In this document: positions 1 through 9,656 of the stretch, piece by piece
How the letters are laid out: the number at the start of each line of letters is the position of its first letter
How positions within the stretch are numbered: position 1 is the stretch's first letter
NCBI GenBank assembly: GCA_026129405.1
Contig: JAHCID010000001.1
Span: 1,612,001-1,676,000 of the forward strand
Source of the DNA: a bacterium
Lineage (GTDB): Bacteria; Desulfobacterota; Binatia; DP-6
DNA: 64,000 bases
Direction: 5' to 3'
Notes under the pieces: generated by a model
Database searches by the model: none
The model's input: only the letters and a program-made list of their open reading frames with translations
Told to the model about the DNA's origin: nothing
Made by a program: the position numbers and the translations under genes

Positions 1-1
1 G

Positions 2-1204
2 CTCGGGCTCGCGGCCAAGGCCGAGCATTTCGTCGTGCTCTGCGTGCTCGCCGGGCTGCTCGTGCTTCCCGGCGTCGGCGCGCGGCGCGGCGCGGGTCGC
101 GCCGCCGTCGCCGGCGCGCTCCTCGGCCTCGCGGTGCTGATGAAGCAGCACGGCGCGGCGTTCGTCGCCTTCGGCGGCGCCTGGATCCTGTGGACGGGCT
201 GGCGGTCCGGCCGCGTGCGCGCGACGCTCGCCGAGGCGGCCGCGTTCACCGCCGGCGCGGCGCTGCCGCTCGCCGCGACCGCGCTTGCGATGTGGCGTGC
301 CGGCGCGTTCGAGCCGTTCTGGTTCTGGACGGTCACCTACGCCCGCGAGTACGCGGTGCTGGTCCCCCTCGGCGTCGGGCTCGGCGAGCTGGCGCGGCAG
401 GCGACGGCCATCGTCGCCGCGTCGCCGGCCCTGTGGCTCCTCGTGCTCCTCGGCGCCACGGCCCCCGCGTGGGACCGCGCCGTCCGCGCGCAGGCGCCGT
501 TCCTCGCCGGGCTCACGCTCGCGTCGTGCGCGGCGATCGTGCCCGGGCTGCGCTTCAGCGAGCACTACTTCGTGATGCTGCTGCCGGCGGCGAGCCTCCT
601 CGCCGGGGCCGGGGTGACCGCGCTCGCGCGGCGCGCAGGCCCCGGCCTCGCCTCCGCCGCGCGCGTCGGCGTGCCGCTCGCCGCGGTGGCGGCGACGCTG
701 CTCCAGGCCCGTGCGACGCTGGTGGCCGAGCCGGTCGCGCTGACGCGCGCGATCTACGGCCGCAACCCGTTCCCCGAGGCGATCGAGGTCGCGCGCTGGC
801 TCGCCGCGCACACCGCGCCCGACGAGCGCGTCGCGGTGATCGGCTCGGAGCCGGAGATCTACTTCCTGGCGGGTCGCCGGGCCGCGACGTCGTACATGTA
901 CACGTACCCGCTCATGGAGTCGCACCCGTTCGCGCACGAGATGCAGGACGCGATGATCGCCGAGCTGGAGCGCGCGCGGCCGCGGGTCCTCGTGCTGGTG
1001 AACGTCGACACCTCGTGGAGCCGCACGCCGGCGTCGTCGCTGGAGCTCCTCGCCTGGGCCGAGACGACGGTGAACGCCGGGTACGAGCAGGTCGGGCTGA
1101 TCGAGATCCCGCCCGACGGGGCGGCGGTGTCGCGCTGGGGCGCGGCGGCGCAGGGCGCCGCGCCGCGCACCCCGGCGTTCGTGGCGGTGTTCGAGCGGCG
1201 CTGA
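2..1204 (+). CDS. GT-C membrane glycosyltransferase (PMT/ArnT-like), 5' partial
   Basis: The reading frame is open from the first bases of the window, so the start lies upstream; an internal GTG at 35 is not taken as the start. The visible part has several hydrophobic helices in its first two thirds, then a soluble C-terminal domain of about 150 residues with motifs such as YGRNPFPEA and YMYTYPLMESHPFA. This is the layout of polyprenyl-phosphate-sugar-dependent GT-C enzymes of the ArnT/PMT (GT39) type, which glycosylate a lipid or protein on the periplasmic side. The catalytic acidic loop would be in the missing N-terminus. Substrate unknown. It converges on the next gene with 5 bases between stops. 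Confidence 0.7.
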   Translation, partial: LGLAAKAEHFVVLCVLAGLLVLPGVGARRGAGRAAVAGALLGLAVLMKQHGAAFVAFGGAWILWTGWRSGRVRATLAEAAAFTAGAALPLAATALAMWRAGAFEPFWFWTVTYAREYAVLVPLGVGLGELARQATAIVAASPALWLLVLLGATAPAWDRAVRAQAPFLAGLTLASCAAIVPGLRFSEHYFVMLLPAASLLAGAGVTALARRAGPGLASAARVGVPLAAVAATLLQARATLVAEPVALTRAIYGRNPFPEAIEVARWLAAHTAPDERVAVIGSEPEIYFLAGRRAATSYMYTYPLMESHPFAHEMQDAMIAELERARPRVLVLVNVDTSWSRTPASSLELLAWAETTVNAGYEQVGLIEIPPDGAAVSRWGAAAQGAAPRTPAFVAVFERR

Positions 1205-1209
1205 GGCGC

Positions 1210-1509
1210 TCAGCGCTTGCCGCCGACCTCGTCGAACATCTCGATCTGCGGGCGTCCCGCCAGGATGCCGCCCATGGCTCCGAAGAAGTGCTGCATCGCC
1301 TCGCTCGTGCCGTGCGCGCCGAACGCGGCCTGATCCGTGTACTGCTCGTAGAAGACGTACGTGGTCGGGTCGGCCTGCGAGCGGTAGCAGCGGTAGACGG
1401 TGGTGCCGGGCTCGTTGGCCTGCACGTGCTCCACCATCTTCGCGGCCTCGGCCTCGAACGTGGCCTCCTTGCCGGGCTGGACCTGGAGGCGGGCGATCAC
1501 GGTCAACAT
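1210..1509 (-). CDS. antibiotic biosynthesis monooxygenase (ABM) domain protein
   Basis: A 99-residue protein that is a single ABM ferredoxin-like domain: N-terminal MLTVIARLQVQPGKE strand, the central ETTVYRCYRS-like strand (seen as GTTVYRCYRS) and YVFYEQYTDQAAF. Such proteins are small dimeric cofactor-free monooxygenases or quinone-handling proteins such as YgiN, and the substrate cannot be told from sequence. The ATG at 1507-1509 begins the conserved first strand. The frame stays open upstream for more than 200 residues, but that sequence is low-complexity Arg/Ala/Pro and is a shadow of the neighbouring gene. Confidence 0.85.
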   Translation of the reverse strand: MLTVIARLQVQPGKEATFEAEAAKMVEHVQANEPGTTVYRCYRSQADPTTYVFYEQYTDQAAFGAHGTSEAMQHFFGAMGGILAGRPQIEMFDEVGGKR

Positions 1510-1600
1510 CGAGGGGTCTCCTTCTCGGGGCGCGGGCGTCGCGCCCGGGGCGTCAGGCGTAGCCCCTTCCGGGGCGCATTGGAACTGGCGCGCCGGTGTC

Positions 1601-2635
1601 TCAGCGGCCGCCCTTGCCCGCGCCCTGCTGCTGGCGGATGCGCTCGAGCGCGCCGTCGCGACGCCACATGAAGCAGGAGTCGGGGAGGGCGGTGAGGCCG
1701 GGATGGCGCGGCGTGGCGCGTACCTTCTCGTGCCACGCGTCGGGATGCGCGGCGCGGCACTGGACGAGCGCGGGCGGCAGCATCGCGAGGGCGTCGCGCC
1801 AGGGCGCGGCCTCGGGGCCGTCGCCGAGCCCGGTGGCGATCGCGGCTGCGGCGCCGCGGGCGAGGCCGATGCCGGCGAGCGGGGCGAGCAGGGTCGCGCG
1901 ATCGGTCCACGGCTCGGCGGTGAAGCGTGCGGCGGTGCGCAGACGCTCGGCCCCCGTGATCGCGGCGAGCGTGCCGGGCCAGAGGTCGGCGTCGACGCGG
2001 GCGGCCAGCTCGTGCAGGCGCGCGAAGCGCTCGGGGGCGAGGGCGTCGGCCGGCGCGTCGTTCCAGTCGAGGTCGGCGAGGCGCACGGCGACGGCGACGC
2101 GGCCCGCCGTCTCCTCGTGCGCGTCGAAGACGACGTCGCGCCGCCAGAGCGGCCGCGGCGCCGCGTGCGCGGCCCCCGGCGGGCGGCGGGCGAGGCCGGC
2201 ACGCAGCGCGGCGTCCATGAAGAGCCCGAGCGTGACGAGGTGCGAGCAGCCGAGGGGGCCGCCGATCTGCTCGCGCAGCGCCGCCGAGAGCGGCCGGCCG
2301 AGCGGCGTCGCGCCGAGCGCCGTCAGGCGGCCGAGCGGATCACGGCAGCTCTCGCCGCCGGTCTCGGCCGTGGCCTCGAACGCCACCGTCGGCTGCACGG
2401 GGCGCCAGCCCACGACGGTGCCGGCGGCCGCGTCGACCGTCCACGCCAGCTCCATGTGATGGATGATGCCCATCCCCTGCATGCTGCCGCCGACGGGGAG
2501 GAAGCCGCGCGTGCGCAGATCGAGCAGGCTGCCGCGCACGTCGAGCGTGCCGTCGGGCGCGAGCGTCGCCGTGACGCTCTGGGCGCGGACGTGGACCGGC
2601 TCGCCGCCCGGCTCGGGCCGTCCCGGAGTCGTCAT
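1601..2635 (-). CDS. DUF2889 domain protein
   Basis: A 344-residue soluble protein. The first 130 residues are strand-rich (VRAQSVTATLAPDGTLDVRG) and are followed by the signature GPLGCSHLVTLGLF, which marks the DUF2889 family. The family has no established biochemical role and often sits near acyl-CoA or lipid metabolism genes; nothing here fixes a function. The second half is Ala/Arg-rich and less conserved. The stop of the upstream serine hydrolase gene comes 7 bases after this gene's start region on the same strand, so the two may be cotranscribed. Confidence 0.75.
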   Translation of the reverse strand: MTTPGRPEPGGEPVHVRAQSVTATLAPDGTLDVRGSLLDLRTRGFLPVGGSMQGMGIIHHMELAWTVDAAAGTVVGWRPVQPTVAFEATAETGGESCRDPLGRLTALGATPLGRPLSAALREQIGGPLGCSHLVTLGLFMDAALRAGLARRPPGAAHAAPRPLWRRDVVFDAHEETAGRVAVAVRLADLDWNDAPADALAPERFARLHELAARVDADLWPGTLAAITGAERLRTAARFTAEPWTDRATLLAPLAGIGLARGAAAAIATGLGDGPEAAPWRDALAMLPPALVQCRAAHPDAWHEKVRATPRHPGLTALPDSCFMWRRDGALERIRQQQGAGKGGR

Positions 2636-2641
2636 CGCGGC

Positions 2642-3778
2642 TCAGCGTGCCAGCGCGGCGCAGACGGCGAGCAGCTCGGCGCGGCGCAGGGCGCGGAACA
2701 CCTTGCGGCCGCGGCCCTCGCTCTCCTGCGTGCGCTGGAGGGTGATGGCCATGGTCGCGGAGCGGTTGCCGTCGGCGCTCGCGGCGGCGAACTGCGTGTA
2801 GCCGAAGGTGTTGCCGGTGTGGCCGTACACCGTCCCGCAGCGGGTGGCGTAGCGGAACAGCGCGAGGCCCGCGGCGTTGCGGCCCGGCCCGCGCGGCTCG
2901 GAGCCGCCGCCGCGCACGAAGCGGCGCTGCTCCGCCTGCACGGCGGGGCCGAACAGCGCGCCGCCGACGTAGCCGCGGATGAAGCGGTTCAGGTCCGCCG
3001 GCGTCGACACGATGCCGCCCGAAGCCCAGGCCCAGCCGGCGGCGAGGAGCTCGCTCGCGTCGTCGTACGTGCCGTCCTCGAGATCGTAGCCGTGGAGGAA
3101 CGGCGCCGGCATCGCGGGGCCGACGGGCAGCGAGGTCGCGACCAGGCCGAGCGGCGCGGCCACCAGGTCGGCGAGCGCCGTCTGGTAGGAGCCTTCGGTC
3201 ACCGCCTCCGCGATGAGCCCGACGATGATGTTGTCGGAGTTCGAGTAGTGGTAGCGGCCCTGGTTCTTGAGCGGCGCGTCCTGCACGAAGTCGAGCAGTC
3301 GGCGCGGAGGCGGCGCCACGTCGAGCGACTTGCGGATCGCGTCCTGTGCGGCCTGCGTGCTGATGAAGTCGGGGACGCCGCTCGTATGGTTCAGGAGCTG
3401 GCGCAGCGTGACGCCGTGCCACTGTGCCGGCAGATCGGGGCGCCGCTGGCCGATCGTATCGTCGAGCCCGAGCCGCCCCTGCTGCACCAGCGACAGCGCG
3501 ACGGCGCCGCTGAACGCCTTCGTCACGCTGGCGATGCGCATGTGGTCGGTCGCGACCGGCGGCCGGCCGTCGGCGACGTCGGCGACGCCGGCCGTGTGCA
3601 CCACGAGGTCGGCGCCGCGCTGGACGAGGGCGATGACGCCCGGCGGCCCCTCGCGCATCGCCACGAGCTTCTGGAGCGCGCGATCGAGCGCCGCGTCGGC
3701 CCGCGCGGCGGAGGCGGCGCCGGCCGGCGTCGCGAGGAGGAAGAGGGCGGCGGCCGCGCCGACGACGAAGCGGATCAT
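2642..3778 (-). CDS. secreted serine beta-lactamase-like hydrolase (class C / D-Ala-D-Ala carboxypeptidase family)
   Basis: A 378-residue exported protein. The ATG at 3776-3778 gives a typical signal peptide (MIRFVVGAAAALFLLATPAGA), so the 27 in-frame codons further upstream are left out. Catalytic motifs of the beta-lactamase-related superfamily are present: SxxK as SVTK near residue 85, YxN as YSN (HYSNSDN) near 160, and HTG in YGHTGN near 320. The family contains penicillin-binding proteins, esterases and peptidases acting in the periplasm. Sequence alone does not separate a peptidoglycan carboxypeptidase from an esterase. Confidence 0.85.
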   Translation of the reverse strand: MIRFVVGAAAALFLLATPAGAASAARADAALDRALQKLVAMREGPPGVIALVQRGADLVVHTAGVADVADGRPPVATDHMRIASVTKAFSGAVALSLVQQGRLGLDDTIGQRRPDLPAQWHGVTLRQLLNHTSGVPDFISTQAAQDAIRKSLDVAPPPRRLLDFVQDAPLKNQGRYHYSNSDNIIVGLIAEAVTEGSYQTALADLVAAPLGLVATSLPVGPAMPAPFLHGYDLEDGTYDDASELLAAGWAWASGGIVSTPADLNRFIRGYVGGALFGPAVQAEQRRFVRGGGSEPRGPGRNAAGLALFRYATRCGTVYGHTGNTFGYTQFAAASADGNRSATMAITLQRTQESEGRGRKVFRALRRAELLAVCAALAR

Positions 3779-3824
3779 CCCGCTCGTTGTCCCGATTCGC
3801 GCCGATGCGGTCAAACCGCGCCGC

Positions 3825-4463
3825 TCAGGACGCCGGGAGCAGCGCGCCGCGCACGCCACGGACCACGAGGTCGACGCCGATGGCGAGGATCAGGAAGCCG
3901 AGGATGCGGTTCATGGCCCCGATCGCGTTGACGCTGATCGACCGGACGACGACGTCCGACCAGCGCAGGCACACCCAGGTGAGAAGCCCCAGCGCCACGA
4001 AGCCGGCGAGGTAGCCGCCGTACGCCAGCGGCGTGTTGCCGTAGGACACGAGCCCGACGGCGAGGCTCATGGCCCCGGGGCCGGAGAGGATCGGCGTCGC
4101 CATCGGCGTGAGGGAGATGTCGTCCTTGTCCTGCGCCGCCTCGTGCTCGCGCGCCGTCACGCGGCTGTCGTTGCCGAGCATGGCCCAGGCGGTGCGCGCG
4201 ACGAGGACGCCGCCGGCGATGCGCAGGTCGTTCAGCGTGATGCCGAAGAAGGTGAGGATGTACTCGCCCGCGAGCAGCGCGATGACGAGGATCAGGACCG
4301 CGTAGAGCGAGGACTTGAGGGCCTGCCGATGGCGGTAGCCCGCGGAGTCGTCCTGGGTGAGGGCGTAGAACATCGGCGCGTGTCCGATGGGGTTCAGCAT
4401 CGGGAACATGGCTGCGAAGGAGATGCCGAAGGCGGTGGCGAACTCGTGCATCGGCTCCTTCAT
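3825..4463 (-). CDS. MarC family integral membrane protein
   Basis: A 212-residue, six-helix membrane protein. It has the two inverted family motifs: FPMLNPIGHAPMF in the first helix pair and TPMATPILSGPGAMS in the middle. The length matches the MarC/UPF0056 family of inner-membrane proteins, sometimes annotated as NAAT transporters; their substrate is not settled. A second Met five codons in (MHEFATAFG) is an alternative start. It is transcribed divergently from gluconokinase, with about 60 bases between starts. Confidence 0.9.
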   Translation of the reverse strand: MKEPMHEFATAFGISFAAMFPMLNPIGHAPMFYALTQDDSAGYRHRQALKSSLYAVLILVIALLAGEYILTFFGITLNDLRIAGGVLVARTAWAMLGNDSRVTAREHEAAQDKDDISLTPMATPILSGPGAMSLAVGLVSYGNTPLAYGGYLAGFVALGLLTWVCLRWSDVVVRSISVNAIGAMNRILGFLILAIGVDLVVRGVRGALLPAS

Positions 4464-4522
4464 GGCACACCCGCGGGCGCGCTTTCACGCCGGCCCCGGC
4501 CGCACGTGCTAGGACCGAGGTC

Positions 4523-5008
4523 ATGGTGGTCGTGGTCATGGGACCCGCGGGGGCGGGCAAGACGACGGTGGGGCGGCGTCTCGCCGAGACGCTCGGCTGG
4601 GCGTTCCACGACGGCGACGACGTCCACCCCGCGGCCAACGTCGCGAAGATGCGCCGCGGCGAGCCGCTCACCGACGCCGACCGCGCCGGCTGGCTCGCGG
4701 CGCTGCACGAGCTCATCGCCGCGCTCGGCGCGCGCGGCGCCGACGCCGTCCTCGCCTGCTCGGCCCTGCGCGCGGCCCATCGCGACGTCCTCGCCGGCGG
4801 GCGCGACGACGTCCGCTTCGTCTACCTGCGCGTTCCCCCCGACGAGCTGCGCCGCCGGCTCGAGGCGCGGCGCGGGCACTACATGCACGCGGACCTGCTG
4901 CCGAGCCAGCTCGCGACCCTCGAGGAGCCGGGCGACGCGATCACGCTCGACGGCACCCGCCCGCCGGACGAGCTCGCCGCCGCGATCCGTGCGGCGCTCG
5001 CGAGCTAG
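4523..5008 (+). CDS. gntK: gluconokinase (GntK type)
   Basis: A 161-residue P-loop kinase with Walker A GPAGAGKTT at residues 7-15, the substrate-binding DGDDVHP motif and ACSALRAAHRD typical of thermoresistant gluconokinase. It phosphorylates D-gluconate with ATP to 6-phosphogluconate in the cytoplasm. The product is the substrate of the Gnd enzyme encoded 5 kb downstream, and Zwf feeds the same pool, so the region supports gluconate entry and the oxidative pentose phosphate route. Length and motifs are canonical. It converges with the acyltransferase, with stops 5 bases apart. Confidence 0.9.
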   Translation: MVVVVMGPAGAGKTTVGRRLAETLGWAFHDGDDVHPAANVAKMRRGEPLTDADRAGWLAALHELIAALGARGADAVLACSALRAAHRDVLAGGRDDVRFVYLRVPPDELRRRLEARRGHYMHADLLPSQLATLEEPGDAITLDGTRPPDELAAAIRAALAS

Positions 5009-5013
5009 TGGGA

Positions 5014-6207
5014 CTAGGTCCGCACGCGACCCTTCCAGCGCAGGAACGGCCGCTCGATCACGCGGTAGCACAGCGTCGACCAGAGGATCACGACCAGGCT
5101 GAGCGCCGCGAAGGCCAGCACGCCGGACGGTTCCCACCCGGCCGCCGCGCCGCGCCACTGCCTGCGGACGAACCTCAGCCCGAAGGTCAGGATCGGCATG
5201 TGGGAGAGGTAGATCGAGTACGAGACGATGCCGAGGCCGACGAGCGGCCGGCTCGTCACCAGGGCGCGCAGGCGCAGCGGCGCGACCAGCACGAGGAGCA
5301 GGACGGCCGCCCAGCAGGCGCCCTCGGGCGCGTGCCACAGAAGGCGTGGCGGCAGGTCCCAGCGTAGCGTCGGCGGGCGCAACGTCACCTGGAGCACGAG
5401 CGCGAGCACCACGAGGACGGCGAGCAACGCGACGTCGGCGCCGCCGCGGCGCAGCCACGGCACGCCGGCGAGCCGCGCGCGCAGCGTGGCGCCGTGCCGG
5501 TAGTACAGCCAGGCGGCGCCGATTCCGGCGAGGAAGAGCCAGCCCCGGCCGAACACCGAGAGCCCGAGCCGGTAGGCCGCGAACCCCTCCCGGGGCAGCA
5601 GCGGGTTCCAGGTCCAGGTCGCGTACGCCACCACGTAGGCGAGCAGCAACGCGCCGCCGACGGCGCGCCCGCGCGGGCTCTTCAGCGCGAGCGGTAGGAA
5701 GGGCAGCAGGAGGTAGAACTGCGCCTCGGTGGCGAGGCTCCACATGCCGATCGTGAACGGCGGCATCATCTCGAACGTGGGCAGGACGCCGGTCGCGAAG
5801 GTGAGATAGGGAACCGCACGCAGCAGGTCGGCCGGCTCGCGCATGGTCGCGAGCGTGCCGACGAGGACGGCGGTGAGGTAGAGCGGCAGGATGCGCAGCG
5901 CGCGCCGCGCCGCGTAGCGCCGACGGTCGACGCGCGGTCCGCCGCTGCCCTCGACGAGGAAGGGGCGGGCGAGGAGGAAGCCGCTCAGCACGAAGAAGAG
6001 CGAGACGCCGGTGTGGCCGGCCTGCACGAAGGCGAGCGGCAGATCGGTGAGCGCGGGCGGCGCCTCCTTGCCGAGGGCGCGCGGCAGGCGGATCAGGCGG
6101 TCGGCGTGGAAGACGTAGACGAGCAGCACGGCGATGCCGCGCAGGCCTTCGAGCTCGGGCACGTAGCCGAGCCGCGTCTCGGCACGGGGGATCGGGGAGG
6201 CGGGCAC
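5014..6207 (-). CDS. acyltransferase 3 family membrane protein (OafA/YrhL-like)
   Basis: A 397-residue protein of about ten transmembrane helices. It opens with ELEGLRGIAVLLVYVFHAD, where the conserved histidine is in the first helix, then GVSLFFVLSGFLLARPF and the arginine-rich RRALRILPLYL. These are hallmarks of acyltransferase family 3, which O-acylates lipopolysaccharide, peptidoglycan or other glycans across the inner membrane. The start is a GTG at 6205-6207. The acceptor is unknown. It reads away from the porin gene, with roughly 150 bases between their starts. Confidence 0.88.
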   Translation of the reverse strand: MPASPIPRAETRLGYVPELEGLRGIAVLLVYVFHADRLIRLPRALGKEAPPALTDLPLAFVQAGHTGVSLFFVLSGFLLARPFLVEGSGGPRVDRRRYAARRALRILPLYLTAVLVGTLATMREPADLLRAVPYLTFATGVLPTFEMMPPFTIGMWSLATEAQFYLLLPFLPLALKSPRGRAVGGALLLAYVVAYATWTWNPLLPREGFAAYRLGLSVFGRGWLFLAGIGAAWLYYRHGATLRARLAGVPWLRRGGADVALLAVLVVLALVLQVTLRPPTLRWDLPPRLLWHAPEGACWAAVLLLVLVAPLRLRALVTSRPLVGLGIVSYSIYLSHMPILTFGLRFVRRQWRGAAAGWEPSGVLAFAALSLVVILWSTLCYRVIERPFLRWKGRVRT

Positions 6208-6363
6208 GGTCGGCCACCATACCAGATGGGCGGCGCCGGTCCTGCATCGCGCCTGTGCCTTGCGTGCGGCCCCGCCCGCGTGTCAGGGGCTCGCCAGCAT
6301 GCGCGCTGGCGACGCACGGCGGGAGATCGTGCTCGCGACCCGCGAGCGCTCCAGGGCCGTCGC

Positions 6364-7665
6364 GTGAGCCGCCGCGGCGTCCCGGCGCGCCTGCTGCTCG
6401 CATGCCTGCTCGCGCTCGCTGGGACCGCCCGGGCGGACGACTGGCGCACACGGGCGACGCTCCTCGGCGATCCGGGCGGCGTGCGCTCGGCGCTCGAGCA
6501 CCGCGGCATCGAGGTGGAGGCGTCGACGATCGTCGAGGCGCTGGGCAACCCCGCCGGCGGCCGGCGGCAGGGGTTCACGGCCGTGACCTCGAACGGCATC
6601 GACCTCGCCCTCGACCTCGAGCGCCTCGCCGGCGCACGTGGGCTCAGCTTCCACCTCTCGGGCGCCTGGCGCACGGGCCAGAGCCTGTCGGGCAAGTACA
6701 TCGGCAACGTCTTCACGGTGCAGCAGGAGTTCGGCAACGAGACGATCCGTCTCTACGCACTGGCGCTCGAGCAGTCGCTGTGGAGCGACCGGCTGAACGT
6801 GGTCGCGGGCCGGCTCGGCGTCGGCGACGACTTCGCGACCTCGCCGCTCGTCTGCCTGTTCGTCTCCAACGGCATCTGCGGCAACCCGATCTCGATCCCG
6901 CTCGACGATCCGTCGTTCACGACCTACCCGGTTTCGAGCTGGGGGCTGCGCGCGCGCGGCAACCCGCTGCCGAGCTGGTACGCGCAGGCGGGCGTCTACG
7001 AAGCGGACGCGGCGCTGGCGGCGAACGACACGCACGGCATCGCCTTCGCCCTGCCCGACGCCGCCGGCGTGCTGGTGCTCGGCGAGGGCGGCTGGAAGCG
7101 GCCCGGAACCGCGCCGCTCGGCCGCGTCGCGGTGGGACTGTGGTGGGACAGCAGCGACTTCGACGACCTCGAAGCCGACACCCAGGGTCGTCCGTTCGCC
7201 CGCACCGGCCGGCCCGCGCGCGTACATGCGGGCAACCGCGGCCTGTACGCGATCGCCGAGCACACGCTCTGGCAGGAGCCCGGCGGCGCCGCCGCCGAGG
7301 GCATCGCGGCGTTCACCATGGCGACGTTCGCCCCCGACGACCGCAACCGGGTGCCGTTCTTCTGGGACGCGGGCATCGTCTGGCGCGGCCTCGTGCCCGG
7401 CCGCGCCGACGACGTGCTCGTCGTCGGCGGCATGTACGGCACGTTCAGCGACGCGCTGGCCGACACGCAGCGCATCCGCCGCGCGCAGGGACGGCGGCTC
7501 GATCCACCGCAGTCGTGGGAAGCGGTCGTCGAGCTGGGCTACTGGATCCAGGTGACGGGCTGGCTCCAGATCCAGCCCGACCTGCAATACGTCGCACGCC
7601 CGGGCGGCACGGGTGCGATCCGCAACGCGCTCGCGCTCGGCGCGCAGGTGGTGGTGACGTACTGA
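6364..7665 (+). CDS. carbohydrate-selective porin, OprB family
   Basis: A 433-residue predicted outer-membrane beta-barrel. The GTG at 6364-6366 gives a signal peptide (VSRRGVPARLLLACLLALAG, cleavage near ARA-DD); the frame is open upstream but without coding character. Family features are the N-terminal GIEVEASTIVEALGNPAGG, the VVAGRLGVGDDF segment, the Cys pair in LVCLFVSNGICGNP and the terminal strand ending in VVVTY. OprB-type porins admit glucose and other sugars. The position between gluconokinase and the zwf/gnd operon fits sugar or gluconate uptake, which is inferred from context. Confidence 0.87.
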   Translation: MSRRGVPARLLLACLLALAGTARADDWRTRATLLGDPGGVRSALEHRGIEVEASTIVEALGNPAGGRRQGFTAVTSNGIDLALDLERLAGARGLSFHLSGAWRTGQSLSGKYIGNVFTVQQEFGNETIRLYALALEQSLWSDRLNVVAGRLGVGDDFATSPLVCLFVSNGICGNPISIPLDDPSFTTYPVSSWGLRARGNPLPSWYAQAGVYEADAALAANDTHGIAFALPDAAGVLVLGEGGWKRPGTAPLGRVAVGLWWDSSDFDDLEADTQGRPFARTGRPARVHAGNRGLYAIAEHTLWQEPGGAAAEGIAAFTMATFAPDDRNRVPFFWDAGIVWRGLVPGRADDVLVVGGMYGTFSDALADTQRIRRAQGRRLDPPQSWEAVVELGYWIQVTGWLQIQPDLQYVARPGGTGAIRNALALGAQVVVTY

Positions 7666-8250
7666 TCAGCGCGCCGGATAGTTCCACGAGGCGATCGCGC
7701 GCGTGTCGCGCTCCCAGCCGAGCACGCTCACCGACGCCGTGTTCATGAGGAAGTGGCGGCCGTTGATCGCCGGCATCTCGAGCCAGCGCGCGGCGAGGAT
7801 GCGCAGCTGGTGTGCATGGCCGAAGAGCGCGACCTCTCCCCCGACGGTGGCGCAGCGGGCGATCACGCGGTCGGCGCGCGCGCCGACCTGATCGGCGGTC
7901 TCGCCTCCGGGCGGGCCGTCGTCCCAGATGAGCCAGCCGGGATGCGTGCGCCGGAACTCGTCCGTGGTCTTCCCTTCGACCTCGCCGTAGTCCCACTCCG
8001 CGAGGTCGGGCTCGACCTGCGCCACGGCGCCGTAGCCGGCGAGCTCGCAGGTCCGGCGCGCGCGGGCGAGCGGGCTCGTCAGGACGAGCGCGAAGGTGCG
8101 GCCGGCGAGGTACGCGTGCACGGCGCGGGCGTGCTCCTCGCCGAGGTCCGTGAGCGGGATGTCGGTGCGGCCGGTGTGCTGGCGGGACGCGGTCCAGGCC
8201 GTCTCGCCGTGGCGGATCAGCCAGACCGCGTGCGGGCGCGGGTCGCTCAC
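7666..8250 (-). CDS. histidine phosphatase family protein (phosphoglycerate-mutase-like)
   Basis: A 194-residue protein with the catalytic [10 protein letters not shown] motif near residue 11, [11 protein letters not shown], and a C-terminal [13 protein letters not shown] that supplies the second histidine. Histidine phosphatases cleave phosphate esters through a phosphohistidine. The physiological substrate is unknown; coupling to zwf and gnd suggests a sugar phosphate. The GTG start at 8248-8250 overlaps the zwf stop as GTGA, which argues for translational coupling and fixes the start. It is the last gene of the gnd-zwf operon and converges with the porin, the stops being adjacent. Confidence 0.88.
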   Translation of the reverse strand: MSDPRPHAVWLIRHGETAWTASRQHTGRTDIPLTDLGEEHARAVHAYLAGRTFALVLTSPLARARRTCELAGYGAVAQVEPDLAEWDYGEVEGKTTDEFRRTHPGWLIWDDGPPGGETADQVGARADRVIARCATVGGEVALFGHAHQLRILAARWLEMPAINGRHFLMNTASVSVLGWERDTRAIASWNYPAR

Positions 8251-9656
8251 CGGATCACGCAGGCCGTTTCGGTTGCCTCCGGGGCGTGCCATCCGCCGAC
8301 CGGCGCGGCCAACGCGTCGGCCTGCGACGGGCCCCAGCTGCCGGGTGCGTAGGGAAGCACCGGCGCGGCATCGCCGAGGATCGGGTCGACGATGCGCCAC
8401 GCCTCCTCGACGCCGTCCTCGCGCGCGAAGAGGGTGGCGTCGCCGTCCATGGCGTCGCCGAGCAGACGCTCGTAGGCGTCCATCTCGTCGCCGTCGGGCT
8501 TGTTGCAGAACGAGAGCTCCATGCTCTCGCCGACCATGCCCTCGCCGGGCTTCTTCACCCGCGCGCCGAGCGCGATCGCGACGTCCGGGCTCAGGCGGAA
8601 ACGCACGTAGTTCGGCGCCGGCGCATGCTCGTGGAAGATCACCGGGGGCGCCGGGTGGAAGGTCACCTTCACCTCGGTGGTCGTCACCGGCAGCGACTTG
8701 CCGGCGCGGATGAGGAACGGCACGCCGGTCCAGCGCCACGAGTCGACCCAGACGCGCACGGCGGCGAAGGTCTCGACCGTGGAGTTGGGGGCGACGCCGG
8801 CCTCCTTGCGGTAGCCGTCGAACTGGCCGCGCACGAGGTCGCCGGGGCCGAGCGTACGGATGTTGCGGAAGACGGTGACCTGCTGGTCGCGGATGGCCTC
8901 GGCGTACGTGCCCGCGGGCGGCTCCATCGCGAGGAAGCCCACCACCTGGAGGAGGTGGTTCTGGACGACGTCACGGATGGCACCGGCCTCTTCGTAGAAC
9001 TTGCCGCGGCCCTGGACGCCGAAGTCCTCGGCCATCGTGATCTGCACCGAGGCGACGTGGTGGCGGTTCCAGATCGGCTCCAGCATCGCGTTCGCGAAGC
9101 GGAAGTAGAGGAGGTTCTGGACCGGCTCCTTCCCGAGATAATGGTCGATGCGGAAGACCGACGGCTCGGGGAAGACGCTGTGGATCACCTGGTTCAGCTC
9201 GCGCGCCGAGGCGAGGTCGCGGCCGAACGGCTTCTCGATGATGACCCGTGCGCCCGCGGCACAGCCGGTGCTGCCGAGGTGCTGCACCACGATCGGGAAC
9301 ATGCTGGGCGGGATCGCGAGGTAGTAGGCCGGCCGCTTGCAGCCGTCGAGCGCGGTGTGGAGCCGCTCGAACGTCTGCTGCTCCTGGTAGGCGCCGTCGA
9401 CGTAGCGCATCTGGCGGCACAGCTCGTCGACGAAGCCCTGCTCCGCGTCCTGCACGTGCTCCTTGATGCTGGCGCGGGCACGGTCCTGGAGCTTCTCGAG
9501 GCTCCACCCGGAGCGCGCCACGCCGAGCACCTTCATGGTGAGGTGGCCGCGGCGCGCCATGTGGTAGAGCGCCGGGAAGATCTTCTTGTAGGCGAGATCG
9601 CCGGTGATGCCGAAGAACACCAGCGCGTCGGAGCGCCGATCCTGGGAGTCCGTCAC
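8247..9656 (-). CDS. zwf: glucose-6-phosphate 1-dehydrogenase
   Basis: A 469-residue enzyme oxidising glucose-6-phosphate to 6-phosphogluconolactone with NAD(P)+. It has the N-terminal nucleotide-binding [18 protein letters not shown] and the active-site signature [21 protein letters not shown] with catalytic His and Lys, plus EKPFGRDL. Length and motif order are those of the family. The GTG start at 9654-9656 overlaps the gnd stop as GTGA, and its own stop overlaps the phosphatase start the same way, so the three genes form one tightly coupled unit. No 6-phosphogluconolactonase gene is visible nearby. Confidence 0.96.
   Translation of the reverse strand: MTDSQDRRSDALVFFGITGDLAYKKIFPALYHMARRGHLTMKVLGVARSGWSLEKLQDRARASIKEHVQDAEQGFVDELCRQMRYVDGAYQEQQTFERLHTALDGCKRPAYYLAIPPSMFPIVVQHLGSTGCAAGARVIIEKPFGRDLASARELNQVIHSVFPEPSVFRIDHYLGKEPVQNLLYFRFANAMLEPIWNRHHVASVQITMAEDFGVQGRGKFYEEAGAIRDVVQNHLLQVVGFLAMEPPAGTYAEAIRDQQVTVFRNIRTLGPGDLVRGQFDGYRKEAGVAPNSTVETFAAVRVWVDSWRWTGVPFLIRAGKSLPVTTTEVKVTFHPAPPVIFHEHAPAPNYVRFRLSPDVAIALGARVKKPGEGMVGESMELSFCNKPDGDEMDAYERLLGDAMDGDATLFAREDGVEEAWRIVDPILGDAAPVLPYAPGSWGPSQADALAAPVGGWHAPEATETACVIR

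Noticed and set aside
1400-3931. Open frame of 843 codons on the plus strand
   Set aside because: Shadow of the DUF2889 and serine hydrolase genes; no domain recognised.
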